A DNA stretch of 64,000 bases from Pyxicephalus adspersus (GCF_032062135.1 NC_092859.1:43416952-43480951), one strand, 5' to 3'. Positions 1 to 13,896 are shown, numbered from the stretch's first letter. Translations and numbers: made by a program. The notes: a model not told the origin generated them from the letters alone.

Positions 1-3000
1 CTTCAGACTTAGATTAGCAGAAGAAGACACAACTTCAAATGGTAAGATTAATGTAAGCCTAGAATTGGATACTTATATTCTGTGCTGTAAGGGTTCTTTC
101 TTTAATTTTCACCTTCCTTGTTTAAAATACAGCACTTGACTTTGAGACCCTAAAGGCCCAGTTATACAGCAGCCTGTGCTTTGGATTCTTATTTTTACAC
201 AGAGCAGATGACCTCTTTAGTATTGCTGCAGCAGTCATACATAATTTTATGTGCACTTCCCAATAAAGACTGCACACTGTAATTATGTACGCATTAAGAC
301 ACAAAATTAAACAAATATTTACGCAACACTGGAGAGTATTATTATATAAGTTTTATAATATAGTAAAATATAATAAAGTAAAGTTATTGCAGAATATGTC
401 TTATAGGATAACTCTACTTTTGTACAGTTCTCCTTTATTAAGTTCTACCCACCCCCATGTGTAGTTCATTGAGTCACATATTTACCTTTATCTAAGCTCT
501 ATCTCCATCTTTCCCTGAATGCTGCCACAGTTCTGTTCCTGTTGGAGAACCATACTTGTGGCACCCTCAAGCAGTTGCTTTCCCATTAGAATTAATGGGA
601 CCATGGCATGCTGTGTAGTATGAGCCACCAGTTTTGAAGAAAAGGATGTGTGTCTGATTCATCTAGGCTGAAAATATGTATTTGACACAGCTGTTAGCAT
701 TCAAGGGGGTAAAGGGAATTTATTACAGGGCAGCTGTACAAAGGTCCTTTAATGTCGAACTCCAAGCTTGAACCTCAATACTGATCAATTTATTCAATCC
801 ATAGTCTAGCTATTCCTTTTTAAATATTTACAAATGTAGAAGAAAGAGAAAAGGAATTTTCTAGGTGTAAGTGTGCTTGCTAAACAAGTAGTGAATGCAA
901 TTTAAACCAATCTGTCACTGACCTCTGTGGATCTATGTATTGCTGCATTATTCACCCTCACAATTCAGAGCATATTGGGCATTTGATATTGTACCAAGTT
1001 CTGCCTGCCATTCCAGAGTGACCACCTGACCACCAGGTCACCACCTGCTTTTGTTCCATCCCAATCTTCACAGTTCAGTTTACTTTGGATATGTCGTATT
1101 ATAACAGTACTGGCAAGAGGATGTCTATTATATATCCAAATTGTCAGGTTTGTGCCTTCTGTCCCACTATGTGCCTGTTAAATACTATGAGACCAGAGAG
1201 CTGACCATTATTAGCTATGTATTGATGATGAGATACTGTAATTACATTTGAATTTGAGTATTCAGGCAAGGGGTATTACCCTGATCTCTTCTTATTCCAA
1301 TGTTTTACTGTTACCATATTGGGACTCATTTGTATCTCTGACCAGGAATCTGATTGCAGTCTATTCCATTTCTACATCATGCTCATTGGTAACTCTTATG
1401 ATGCAGCGTATATGGCTGGAGGGAATTTGATTCACAGTAAACAAATCAAACTTTTAAGCATATGTAAAGGCAAATCTTTTTTAGTTTTGGATTGGGGAAG
1501 TGATATAGGTAAGGCTGGAAAATTGACCATTTTACTTGTGAAACTAACCTTTGTCACAAAGACAAATCTAAATTTTTAGGGTTGTATCCACAGCAAGAGG
1601 TGAAGCTAAATCATTTAATGGGGGTGAATGATCTAGTGTCAACTGTCTAAGATTGGATATTGTAGAGATATTCTCTAATTTATTGTTGCATTACCAGAAC
1701 AGGACTTGGAACATTATCCCCCAATGAATGATATCCCCAGTGGGACAGTGAAAGCAGGATAAACCTGATGGAGGTTATAGCCCTTCTATTCTCCATCCTA
1801 AACAAACTTTTTAAAAAGAAGGTGAAGGAGAATCTCTAGAAGACTTATACATTGAACTGAGGCAGTTATCATTACATAGTTACTTATAGCTGACTAAACT
1901 TACATTTTGCTATCTGATATTGTATTTTTCCATGACTCCTACAGAGAAATCTGTCAAGAAAATAAACACATGGATCTTTCAGACTGGCATGCCAAAGAAA
2001 ACATAACATTTCCGCTATAGCTCTATTGTGGCTGGTACTTACTGCGAATCTGTCATCAAGATGCTCCACAATCTTTTTGTTACTTAAAATCAGTCTTAAT
2101 TTCTTCACTGTAACTTTCTGTTTATTTTAGAGAAACACTATAGCACTCTACATTTTATTCTCAAAATAAAGTTTTCTCTAGCCTTCCTCATTATATCTCT
2201 ATGGAGTGTCATTTTGCCATATGTTGGAAGCAATCATTGCTTGAATTTAATTTCTTCTGTGAGAATACTGCTCTCAAAGAATAGTATTCACAGAGGTAAC
2301 AATTACATCAGCAGTTCCTATTTTTAAGCAGCAGTTTGTAGATAATAAGTTAACTTTACTATATAATTGGCTGCTATAAGCAGAGTGATTTTGCCGCATG
2401 GCCAAGATCATACATGACATTTACAATATGGCTGAAGTGGATAGGGCTACTATAAAAAACTATTTGGATCAGAAGAGTGAGAGTGATCAGAGAGTGATAC
2501 CCACTTGGACCCAAAGCCCAACAAAACTCATTTTTCTCCTGAAGTGATGCATACTGTTTAGAATGTGTTTTCATAATGCATGGTTTTTTTTTCAAAAGTA
2601 AAAAAAACTAATATAGCAACCAACATTTGCAGTGCTAATGGTGGGCTATAATTTCATGCTCTGCAAACACAGTAACATGAAACACCCAGACAATTTGCAG
2701 CACAATTTGATGCAATTTAATCTGCCACCTCTTCAGAAAACTTTTTGCAACAGGTTTACAGACTCTTGAACATATTTATTCCTGGGTAGCCAAGTGTGAC
2801 AGTTCTGAGACATATTTTTTTACTAAAAATAGGGAAAATTTTCAGTCTAAAAACTAATAGAAGTGTGGGTGGTGGAAGCATTAAATCTTTTCTTTATAGA
2901 GAGTTTTTACATCTGGGTACATAGCCGCTTTAATGTATGACATTCCCTAAAGGGGAGCTACATCTCACCTACACCAATACAAAGTCCTCCATTGATGCAC

Positions 3001-3535
3001 TGCAAAATTCCTTAGTGTGACTGGGATAATCACCCAGTCTTATCTTCGGTTTGGCATTTTCATTCTTTTTGATTGGCTAGCCTGGGATGGTTCAAATTCT
3101 ACAAATGTACATGGGAGGTAATTCATTACAGCATTAAGTCATGCCAAAAAAATTAAATAAAAAAAAAGCAAATAGGTAAGGTAGGGTATGCCATGCTTTA
3201 AAATAAAACAGTTCTGCTTTAACAACCTCTTTTTAATCAAGTGCATGCATTTCACACAAATTTATGCTTGGCCAATATATTGATATACCATTTTGTGATA
3301 TAAGAGAAAGCTATCACACAAATCTTATGAATAAATTAAGTACTGAAGAATATTGTCATTGAAATGCAGATTGTGAAAATATAGCATTTTGATCCTACAC
3401 TGGGACACAGCCTAAAAGAGTGCCAGTTCCCAAGCATAAGCAACCTTGATCTACCTGCTTCATCTAGTGTTAAGGCTTACTAAAAATCCATTCAAAATTA
3501 AATTTATCCAATGTGACTCTTTTACTTATTACCTT
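1..3535. other. Unique-looking AT-rich DNA, no gene seen
   Basis: I see no open frame that resembles a known protein, no paired terminal repeats and no tandem array here. The short frames present (60-86 codons) have the lengths expected by chance in AT-rich DNA. Short A-runs and T-runs are the only notable composition feature. It may be intron or intergenic sequence. Confidence 0.6.
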
Positions 3536-3537
3536 TT

Positions 3538-3577
3538 TATTATTATTATTATTATTATTATTAATAATAATAATAAT
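3538..3577. repeat. TTA/TAA trinucleotide microsatellite, self-complementary
   Basis: About ten TTA units run directly into several AAT/TAA units, so the tract is largely its own reverse complement. A short ATC-type extension follows. The change of phase in the middle looks like a microsatellite that grew on both sides of an inverted centre. Confidence 0.9.
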
Positions 3578-5205
3578 CATCATCTATCTTCAGCACTAAA
3601 AAAAGCAAACAGATACCTTATAAAACAGCTCCAGGTAGTCAAACTATTAGGACATTTTCTTTTGGATATTGGGTTACCTCATGTATTTGCCCAAGTTATT
3701 AAATAAAGCCCTTCATTTAATCAATACCAATTATCTTAACATTTTCTTTGGCATTTCAGAACATGGTGTTTTGAGCATTTTTCTATTCAAGTTAAATAAT
3801 TTTATTGTCATTTTAATGTTTTGTTGTGCTTTTATTATCAGAACATTTTTCTCTGGGGTGTACAGTTCAGCTCAGGTCACAACTAGATAAGTGTCTATCA
3901 TTACGGATTATTGTAAAAGGTCAAAAGTGACATTAAAAAGCAAGAGTATAAAAGTACAGCAATTAGCCCTAGATACAGTAATCCCATCACTGCCACAGGG
4001 ATTGTTATTTAGACATCTCTACTGGTCCTCTTCACAGGTTAAACAAACACAAGTACATTTACAACAATTCCTAGCTTGCATATCATTAGAAAAGCACATA
4101 GAAAAATATATAAACATTGCAGCAGCACAAACAAAATAAGAATTGCAAATGTGGAACTGCAAAGATTTACAAGATATACAAGGCATTTTTTTTTATTTTG
4201 CTACATTGTGTATTATGAAGAGAATTCTTTACAGTGAGTAGAAGAGAAAGAAGTTTCCTTTATTAGGAAAGCATGGAAGACAAAAGAATATTTTAAAATT
4301 CTCCATGTTGTGCTGATTAATTCCGCAATACAGGCTTCAGCATTATGCGTCCCCGGGCTTCTCCCTTTTAGCCTTTCCCCATCACAATTCAACATGTCTG
4401 ACAGTTGATTTCTACAGTGTTGTGGTTAACTTCCAAATGCTAAAATGTTGGAAATGCTCATTAAAGGATTTGCTCTCCATAAAGTGTATTGGTTGTAGAT
4501 GGAACCTAGTTGACTGAGTCAGCCCCTGGTGTCTTCATCTTTTGAATAACCCAACAGTGAGAATGCCCTTAAAACAGAACTATAGTTCTGCTATGAAAAT
4601 ATGCGATCAGACAGACGGTGTTCCTTCTGCAGTAAAAAATACTTACCTGCCTGTTCACTATGCATGTGCAGGGCTTACATGATTCCAGGCTGGCCTGTCA
4701 AGATAGTTGAAGAACAGGAACCCGAAAGAAGATGGTGGTGCCTGCAAAGGAACAAGGACAGATAGGTATATTTCAAAAATTTGATCAAGCAGACAAGGCT
4801 TTTTATTTTCACCTGTCCCTTCTGAAATAAACAGCTTGTCTGATCGCACTTCTTTCCATCTTAAGGTTTAGTTTTGTGTTAAATATTTCTAACTCTTCTT
4901 CTGTCCATGTGGATTAGATTTGTGTTCCCATTCAAATTTTAAAGATTTAGCAATTGAATTTTTGCATCCCACAATAAGTAAATAATAATTCAACACGGAA
5001 GTTAGGACCCCCTTATTATGTGTAGACCAAGGAACCTAAGAACAGATCACAAGAGCAGAGTTTCCAAGCGATATAACAAATAGTCCCATTACTTAAGGTC
5101 CCTCCCAGACTGCTCTTACTTCAGCTGCCCCGAATCCGTATAACCCTGTGGTTGTTGTGTCAACTGCAATTTGACCTTAACCTCTGTATCATACCATTGA
5201 GTGCA
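3578..5205. other. Unique-looking AT-rich DNA, no gene seen
   Basis: No recognisable coding sequence, terminal repeats or arrays are visible. Short frames on both strands have no composition or motif suggesting a protein. Confidence 0.55.
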
Positions 5206-5299
5206 GTTGAGGTTGTGGTTTTACTGCCGTTCAGTGTTTTTAGGAAGTTAAAAACTAAAGATGCATTATGTCCCCACTTTTCAACTACTGTGAACTGCG

Positions 5300-5480
5300 G
5301 TTAAAAGGTAGTTGTATATAATTCAATGGGGATTGTTGGCTATTTTGAAGGCTGCCAGAAGCAGCATGTTGCGTTAGGCCAACGAGGCAACAATCCATCC
5401 AAACCACACCGCGGCCACAACTGCCTATAACCGCATGCACAAAACCACTACCATTCATTTGAAGCATTCAACTACAGGTC
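5300..5480. mobile_element. Possible MITE with degenerate terminal inverted repeats
   Basis: The left side reads GGTAGTTGTATATAATTCAA. The reverse complement of the right side reads GTAGTTGAATGCTTCAAATG, an imperfect inverted match. The interior is GC-richer than its surroundings and rich in AACCGC/GTGGTT-type words. Similar words (TTGAGGTTGTGGTT) lie at about 5205-5225, so the element may start further left. No clear target-site duplication was found and the superfamily is not assigned. Confidence 0.3.
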
Positions 5481-8400
5481 TAAAATTATCCATACTATCA
5501 ATTATCTGCAAAATATAAATCTATAAATTTTAATATCTACATTTTTTCCTATTAGAATAATTTCACTACCTATCAACAACAGAAAGTAGAAGATCTCTCC
5601 AAACTCCAAAAATAATATCTGAAACAGTGTCCCCATTTTCCCTCAATTAATTATTCTGTTGGTAATGTCAAATTTAAGAGTTCCCTTTACTTTTAGTGCC
5701 AGTGAGAATGGTCACCAAGACAAATACAACTGTACAATTGACAATACACATTCTTTAGCCAGTCGCTGTGTACAGGGCACAATTCAGCACTCTGTCTCTC
5801 TTTCCATACATGCATTTCTACCATTTTTGTATTTAGCTGTTTGCCTAGAGTTCAGCTTTGAACCTGATTTTACTTACTTATCAGTCAGTTGTTTGAACCA
5901 AATTCTCAGCAAATGTATTTGTTATGAATTCTGTATTGTTCGTCATTTGGTCTTCATTGCTATAAGGTGTTGGTTTCCTGAGAATAGAAAAAAAAAAGTG
6001 GTAATTACAGCTCCAGACACCACCTGTGATTGGTTGTCCTGCGCTAATTTTGTACTTCCTTCAATTTTTGGCAGCCATCTAACAGGAAATCCAGACGTTA
6101 AACACTGAAATCTAGTATACTATATTTAATTACTAGTTAATGGAAAATGACTGTATCATGAAGAGTCATTTCAGGACAAATTCAGATGGAGCTTCTGCAC
6201 ATAACGCTTTTTTTACTAGAAAAGTCCACAGTATGCACTGTATTGCTTCAGCAAAATAAAGCTAAACTACATGCAGATATAAGAGATCCAAATTACAATA
6301 GCTCTATAATCATAAAAATACCAAAAAAGTAGTTTTAATGCAAGTACATGATTTTGAGTTGACATCAGTCTCCTGCAGTCTCTGTATACTCTGAATACTT
6401 GAGGTTGTGCTGCAATCCTCATAAGCTAACAAGAAACATGTTTATAGAAGAGATTAGAGGGACAGTGAGATGAGCACAGTCTGCCATTTTCTTCTATCAC
6501 TGTCCATTCACAGGTTGGCGAGGGACGAGACCTGTAAGTGCTACTCACCTGCAGCAGAAAACATTCAGGTCATTCTGCCTTTTAATGTCCAAATGTAGAA
6601 TTTCTATTTAATCTAATGGGTCTGACTTTTTAAGGCTGGAGGGGATACACTTTCATCTGTAGGACAACCCTAAAGTAAGTTTTAAAAACACTCCTAAACA
6701 CTTGTAGAACTTGAAACTGCCCAAAAATGCTCATAAACACTTTATTGGAATTGAAGGGGCATGTAATACCATTTATAAGCATTCAGTGTCTTTTACCATT
6801 TTTCCTTCTTTTTTCATAGTTTAAAACAATTGTGTAAATGCTTTAAAACGTACTTAAATAAAAAAGCTCTTTGAGCATTATTAAGCATTTTAACTTTATG
6901 CCCATATACTGAATTCATACCTTTGATTCAAAGAAATATTTCCCATTTCTCAAAAAGACTTGGGGAGGGTGGCAAGATGGTTTGCTTCATTAATTTCAGA
7001 GCCTCATTTGCAGCCCTTCAGCTGTGTATATATATATATAAAAAAAGTACAATATCAGTGGTGAGGGATGTCTCTAGTTTCACTTTCCTCTATGTGAACA
7101 CTTTTAGAAAAAATAAGGAGCTAATTAAAGAAGTGTGAGAACATATCCTGGGGTATTTTGCATACTAAACAGTATAGAACACCCATAGTTTTGCTGTAGA
7201 AGTGATAGGCAGTTTTAAAACTATAACAAACTGTTGCTTATAAAACTTATAACAGCTGTTGCTTCAAATGTAAAGTTATTTTTGTATTTTACAAAATGGC
7301 CTGTGTAGTATAATTTTATTTTACATGTTTTATGAACAATAGCATTTTTCTCTTAAACAGACCTAAAGACAAACTAAATTCTAATACTGGTTACTTTAAG
7401 TTACAAAAAAATAACTTTCTGAATACACACCTATGACCCAGAGCAGATTCCTGCCAAGCCCAACAATTCAGTAATTCATGATTTCCCATCAGATGAAAAT
7501 GTGAGAGGCAGAGACAAAGTTTGTCTTCTCATCTATTGGTATAAAGTAGGTAGAACTAGAGTTATTTTGTGATATTAAGAACACATTAAAGGAGACTTTT
7601 CATTAACTGTACAAATCCACAAGAAAATACTTTTGATATGTCCTAATATACAGCAAAGTACACAAAAGGATTCCATAAAGGAAAACGTAATCTCAAAGAG
7701 TGCCAAGCCTATAACTAGTAAAAGATTAAAAGGAGGGAAAAGTGTCAAAGGAGGCTTTTTAAGTGGCACTCTATTGTTAGCTGTTAAAAACACTTAATTA
7801 CTTTATTCATTTCTCAGTACATAAAATCCAGACAAGTGCATCATAACATACAAGAGTGTTGTCACAAAAGGTAAACCATATTAAAAGGTTGCAACTGGAC
7901 TTAATTTGCTATTAGTATACTTTTGATTGTAAATATAAGTATAGGTCTCCTTTTTGACGCATTTCTCCCTGAAAGGTTTCCTCAGGAGATTTGGAGAACT
8001 GAATAGCAAACTAGAAGGAGATAACATAATGGATATAAATAATGGTTCATATACTCTATTACATATCGTAAATCAATTATATATTTCCTATTGGATTACA
8101 TAAACACATTAAATAAAAGCAGCTAATGTTGATTTTGTGAGTTAGCTACAATGCGTTCAAAGGATTTATTTATCTGATAAATAAATATTTTAGTATAAGT
8201 AAGCAGTTCCACTTATGTAAGAAAGAACAAAAGAATGGAGAGGTGGTAATAGGTGGAATTTAAACAAAAGGGACTTACATAATATTTTATAATAATATTC
8301 TATGGTGATAAGCCCAACACTGGAAGAATTTGTTCAAAGAATACACCAGTTAAAATCATATAATGGACTTTCCTAGATTTGGTAAGAAGTATAGCATTAT

Positions 8401-9645
8401 TTTCCAAGAATTGTCTGTAAATAAAGTATATATACTGTAATAAAGATCTTCTTTTTTTACCAAGTATAAAAAAAAGTACAGAGATGTCCTAATATACAGC
8501 AACAGTTTAATGAAAAAAAATAACTTACCCGCAATTAAAAGGATTTGAAATTTGCAGTGTACCGCACAGCCTCCTATAAATCTGGCATCAGCCCTCCTTG
8601 ATTCAAAATATCTCATAGGGTACCAGGTTGGTGTCAACAGCAACTTCTGCAATGCTTAATAATACAGATAGATGTGAGTTAACTTTAGATACACACAGAT
8701 GTTCTATGTTTAAATTGCTCGAACAAGAGGATAGAACCCCCTTCCATCCTCAGGCCCCATAGCACCCTTTTTCACCCCCTTCCATCCCTGGATTGTTGGA
8801 TTGGCTGCTATGTCTATTGGTAAACTATCGGTGACTAAAGGGAATGGGGGCCAGGACAAATTTACAAACAGGCCATTGGAAAGGCAAGTATAGTGCCTCT
8901 TCTATTACATACAAACTGACCTTGTGCTGACAAGTTCATTTCGACTATTTTTCCAGATTTATGCAATTTAGACCTGTTTTAATGACAGATGTTAGTATCA
9001 ACGTTTAACTGGATCCATTTTATTGGCTAATAGGGTTAAGCTAAGAACTTTTTTTTATTACATAACTGAAATGTTTCACCCTTTAGGCATGCTTTTTTCT
9101 TGCTAAATATAAACTAACTGAGCTGTTTGTCTTTATTTCAGTGATGGTATAGCAAAGCATCATCATCAGGTAATATTACTGACTAGTTTGTACTTGCATT
9201 TGTGAATAAGTAAAGATCATTCATCCAAGCAATCTAGGGTTTCCTTTACATACTTTTTGTTCCACAACATTTCCCTCATTCTTATGTTTTTGACATAGCA
9301 TCATCCTGTTGAAAAATAAATTGTAACCTTTAAAATACTTTGAGTGGATTAACTTGCAGAAACACCCACTTTGGTCTATAACAGTAAAAACAAGCAGATC
9401 GAGTGACATGTGAAACACACAAACATACACACCTACCATGGCTCCAGGGCATTCTTACCCTTGATAGCTAGGTCACAGCTCTGAGTGTAAAGAAATAGTA
9501 TTTATTATATTGAGGAGGCATGATTTATTTCACTAGGCCCCAGTTTATCAGGTGTCATCAAATACTGGAGCTTTGCATTACTGACGTTAAAAGAGTAACT
9601 ATAAGGATGAGGCACGTATGAGTAAAAAAACAAATCAAGCATGTT
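5481..9645. other. Unique-looking AT-rich DNA, no gene seen
   Basis: The longest frame (5659-6108, plus strand, 149 codons) has no recognisable domain and looks like chance. A short stretch at 6636-6660 resembles part of the foldback MITE arm described at 19059-19281, possibly a worn fragment. A motif at 7955-8000 resembles the GAAACGCGT-type repeat also seen at 30410-30465 and 57495-57535. Confidence 0.5.
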
Positions 9646-9649
9646 ATTC

Positions 9650-10640
9650 AATATTTTTATATATTTTTAAACTTTATTTATAATCACATAAAAGACAATG
9701 TACAAAAATATGACCAAGATATCATTTGAACAATATACAAAGATAAAAAAAAAAAACAGAGTAAAAAAAAAACAATGACAGGCTCAAGGTTTTTGTTACA
9801 GATATCGGAACAGTAAAAAAATATCAGCAATATACAGAGATCATAACAAGTATCAACGATTTGACTGGTTACAGTGGTATAGCATCATTTGTGCCCGTCC
9901 CTTGTTGTGTGAAAATTTAACAGTATAAGCAAAATCACTTCTTGTGTGACTGTGTCCTCCATTTTCCCAAATTTTCCATGTACAAAACAATACTTGAAAT
10001 TAAGATAAACAGGTTCATAAACCAGTGAACCAAAATACGAACAACCAAAACTCGGGGTAGGGGGTGGGGGAGGGAAGAAGGGAAACTTTTCTGTTCTGGT
10101 AAATTAGCAACCTATTTTTTTGTGTCATCCCTATGTCGTGGTATGGCTTGTCGCTCGGGGCATAAAGTGGATCCCAATAAATAGCTTAATACACTACACA
10201 TAGGGGGTCTTGTCCTTATGGGAAATGTAAATTATGCCATGTGGAATAGTGATGCCGGTGTAAGACTTGGCACAGTTCAACTGGTTCCAGGGTATGTTGC
10301 ATATAAGCATACCATTTATCAAAAAATTTTGGCACAACTTTGTCATCTGCGTCTTCCACCTCTAACAAATCCCTACAGTATAACATATCCATTGAGGACT
10401 CTATCAATTTCAACTGAGGTGGATCTGCATGAATCCACTGTAGCATTATTGCCCCACGGGTGGCTAGTAAGCACAAGGATATCCAGTTTTTTGTCCCCCT
10501 ATTTAGGTCTCATACCTGCGCATCCCAGTTCCCAAACACACATAGAAGAGGTTCCATTACCAACCATTCAATATTTTTTAAGATTTTCTAATTTATTACT
10601 TTCTTGTTTATCTAGCTTTCTGATTGGACTTATTTAGCAG
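9650..10640 (-). mobile_element. L1/Tx1-like LINE, 5'-truncated 3' end
   Basis: Read on the minus strand, the segment holds the end of a reverse-transcriptase ORF (10216 to about 10540), then an untranslated 3' region, then an A-rich end near 9650-9700, seen on the plus strand as T-rich sequence. This order and the loss of everything upstream are typical of 5'-truncated LINE insertions. The assignment to L1/Tx1-like rests on the protein end. The exact 5' breakpoint and the target duplication were not resolved. Confidence 0.6.
10216..10540 (-). pseudogene. C-terminal fragment of L1/Tx1-like ORF2 (reverse transcriptase protein)
   Basis: The minus-strand frame from 10476 to 10216 encodes 86 residues. 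They include LLATRGAIMLQWIHADPP near the start and FFDKWYAYMQ later. The order hydrophobic LLATR, then W, then PP, then a helical stretch, then FDKW is what I know from the extreme C-terminus of L1 and Tx1 ORF2 proteins, downstream of the reverse transcriptase domain. In the same frame upstream, sequence resembling the preceding part (GNWDAQV) continues to about 10540 but is broken by a stop codon, so the copy is dead. No endonuclease or polymerase catalytic motifs are present. Because the reading is short, the clade (L1 or Tx1) is uncertain. A chance frame is unlikely given the length and motif order. Confidence 0.6.
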
Positions 10641-10784
10641 AAATAACTTTACAGTTAAAGGACCAATTGTTGCATTCTAGTAATTGTATGTGGTGAAAGG
10701 TGGAGTCTAACCAAATATAAAAAGTACATTAATACATAATGTACATAACTGCAATTCATAAAAATGAAAATAAAAAATAAAAAA

Positions 10785-10787
<3 letters not shown>

Positions 10788-10840
<53 letters not shown>
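10788..10840. repeat. (TA)n microsatellite
   Basis: An uninterrupted alternating AT tract of roughly 50 bases, self-complementary and likely variable in length between individuals. Confidence 0.95.
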
Positions 10841-11170
10841 TTGATCCAGAGCTCTTCTTAACAGTATCTCTTTTTCTTCACTAGGTGAAGTCTGGAATTC
10901 CGGGTATGCTATGGTAAAGTAATATTAAAATAATATTACAATCGCATATGAACAGTATGTCTATTCTAGTGCCAATAGGACAGTAACCACTATTTCAAAA
11001 TGTGTAATCTCCTCACTTAAAAGGATGGTTAGGAGGTGTATACATGGTATTTAGACCATTGATATAATTTTAATTATTGGTAAAAAATGCTTTTTTTTAG
11101 ATCATAAATCAAACCTGTACCCAGGCATAGGATACAGTTAAAAAAATGAAATAAAAAATATTTGGATATA

Positions 11171-11433
11171 CAGGTTGACAATGGAAAATCCAGCCATTGA
11201 TAATCCGGTTCCTTCAGTTTTCCAGCATGAATTTCGGAGCGCATTTTCAATGCAGGGACTGTAGTACACTGTTTGGCCACTTATGTTTTGATGGCCCTTT
11301 TCTCCAGAAACAGCTGTTTCTGGAGAAAAGGGCCATCAAAACATAAGGCTGGTCTGTGTGTGAATGTAAGTATAACCTTCAAAAATCCAGAATTTTCGAA
11401 AATCCGGCACTCTTCAGGTCCAGAGTCAACCTG
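11171..11433. mobile_element. Pogo/Tigger-like MITE (Tc1/mariner superfamily)
   Basis: The left end is CAGGTTGACAATGG, preceded by TA. The reverse complement of the right end is CAGGTTGACTCTGG, and TA follows it. The TA duplication and CAG-starting termini fit the pogo/Tigger branch of Tc1/mariner elements. AATCC/TCCGG words lie in inverted arrangement inside each end. At 263 bp it has no room for a transposase and would have moved only with help from an autonomous relative. Its centre is occupied by a perfect palindrome, listed separately. Confidence 0.65.
11280..11347. repeat. Perfect 68-bp palindrome with no spacer
   Basis: The two 34-base arms are exact reverse complements meeting at CAG|CTG (11313/11314), with no loop. 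The arm includes TGATGGCCCTTTTCTCCAGA. It sits close to the middle of the pogo-like MITE. Short open frames here on both strands share peptide segments only because of the palindrome. Confidence 0.95.
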
Positions 11434-11435
11434 TA

Positions 11436-13885
11436 CCAGAAATCTTACGTTTGTTTTAGAAATGTATATGCGCAGTTTATCCTGAGGAGGGGGAAAAAGC
11501 CTTATAAAGGTTGGTTCAATTTGATCCAGCAGGGGCAAAAAAATTATTTCCAGACACTCTAAGGCAATCAGATAAAACTACACACTTTAGACTGTTATAA
11601 GTATCAATAGACCCCTATAGTTTTATATATTCTAAACAAGAAGTAAAATATTTTAAAACAATCCTTTATTCATCTCAGTGTAGGCATTGTGGAGATATTA
11701 ATTTTCAAAGTTTACAGCACAGGCACTAAAATCTCATATGCCCATTATTTTCTGGGGAGAGCAGAATTATGTGAGCTTTCCAGCCTTCTCACATAAATAA
11801 GTTTGTAAGCGGCTAAAAATCAGCTGAAATTGACTTCAGATTCTCTTTTGTAATCTTTAGGGGGTATTGATTGTGAATTACTTTTCAGTTCATGCATCTA
11901 GAAAGGTCAGTGATGGCTCTTTCAATACTCTTTAACTTGCTTCTAAGAATATGTGAAAAAGCACTGTCCATGTCCAACATTAGCCATGATGGTTCTGTGC
12001 AATTATTTATAAGATCAGCTTTTTCAGAATGTATACTAAATATTGTATTGCTTAGAGGTTTTAAAAAAATAACATGGTATGCGCCTCCATATATATGTGT
12101 ATATATGTGTGAACAGCAACATTTGTTTATAAAACATAAATGCTAACAGGGAATTCCTATCGGAGAAATCTTTTCTCTATGTGGCAGCGAGGAAGGGCAA
12201 ATATGTGTCTCAGATTTCTGGACCGTTTAGCCAATCTACCCGGCTACTTAAGGGTACCAAGCTGACAGTAAAGGGTGCCCTCAATCATGTCAAAAATCGC
12301 AGAATAAGCAGGGGATATCTATCTGAATGTTTGTTCCAGCCCCTGGACAATTATCGTCTGCCAATGATATAAAAGGTACCTTTTCACATGATCAGTGCTT
12401 CATGGTATAGCAAGAATTGGGTCTGCTTGAAGAAAGGTTGGAATAGCACTTCCTCTTTGGAAAAACCTTGTCTAGCAGTGCTGAATTTACTCATTATTGA
12501 CCTTTAGGACATTTAGCTTGATTGTTACAATTAAGGCTAAAAATGAAAGATTCATCAGTATTAATCAGACTATCTATGACCACTTTAATATATTTGCATC
12601 TTTGAAATACTGAGTACATCAAAATACACACACATTTGCATATTAAATTTATGCATATTAAATACATTTTTGCAAAAGGCCATTCCATATGTAGTTCAGT
12701 CTGCAAAAGACTTAAGTGCTGGCTCTGCTTATTGTTACTACCCAGAATCCCTTGCTATAAATGTTATTATAATTTTAAGTGTGTCAGCATACGGTGAAGG
12801 TAACGCATCTCTTTATGATCATTATTGAGAGGTTTATGTTAATCTTCGAGAAATACACCAATTGTGACTTTACCCACCTCAGTATCACCATCACAAAATG
12901 TACTCAGTGCGTCAGAAAACGGACAGGCGCATTGATTGAATGAGACAGCGGGTCAATGTAGGTGTATGCTCGTAATGTGATTGAAAATACATGCAGTTTC
13001 TAGGACATAGCGCATAATGGTCTTGTACATGTAAATGTGATTGCTGTGCTCAGCTGGTGAAAATGGAAACTCGGAAGACATGGCTGGAAAGCTGAAATAT
13101 ATACAAGCACTTGCAGAATACATATAGATATATAACATATGGAAGGTACAGTAGATGATAGAAAGAGGTAGAAAGGGGCTAGCTGTAAGGTTATATTAAA
13201 ATAATGAGTTATATAAAACACATTTATAAAAATAAATGTAATAAATGAAATACAATAATAACCATAATAAAATTAGCATATTGTGTGGGAGATGCAACAT
13301 GAATATGTAATAAGGGTGCCATTGTTATGTGCTATTTGGCATTCAGGTCAGGTTGCTTAAATTAAAATTTCACTTATGTCATTTTAAAACTATTAAAATG
13401 ATACCTTGTTCATCTAATATCATATCCACTTGTGATATTTACATTAATATACCATGTAACTAAATGTCACATATATTATTAAAAATACTTGGTTTCTTTG
13501 TGTATTTAAGTGTAGTCTTCAATACTTCTTTGGTATTCTATATGGAGGCTATTTCATGTCATTGTTACTTTTATGTAGAATGTAACAATGTTTGACTACA
13601 GAATTGTGGTTGAGGACATACATCATTGCCCTCTATGCTTCTACTAAATTATTCAACTAAAAAGTATTTACTATCATGCAACTTGTAGTTAGAAATAGTT
13701 TGTCTTTAAAATATTCAAAAAACCTGACCTGTACACTGTACATTTGAGTCAGTATTCATTTTCTAGTAGCTTTCTTCTACATTTCCTTGATTTCTTTTAA
13801 ACTATCGGCAGGTACCCTTCATTATAAAACTATAAAATGAATTAGAAAATGTTGAGACTGTAAGCACTTTGGTTAGGCGTTTTTA
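11436..13885. other. Mostly unique AT-rich DNA, no gene established
   Basis: One frame at 12181-12372 (plus) encodes a basic peptide with KGTKLTVKGALNHVKNRR. Its local base composition is less AT-rich than its neighbours, but I do not recognise it. The rest shows no terminal repeats or arrays. Confidence 0.45.
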
Positions 13886-13896
13886 GTATTAAGAAT

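Noticed and set aside
5659..6108. 149-codon plus-strand frame
   Set aside because: The longest frame in the left third, but it has no motif, biased composition or neighbouring signal, and frames of this length occur by chance in 64 kb on six frames.
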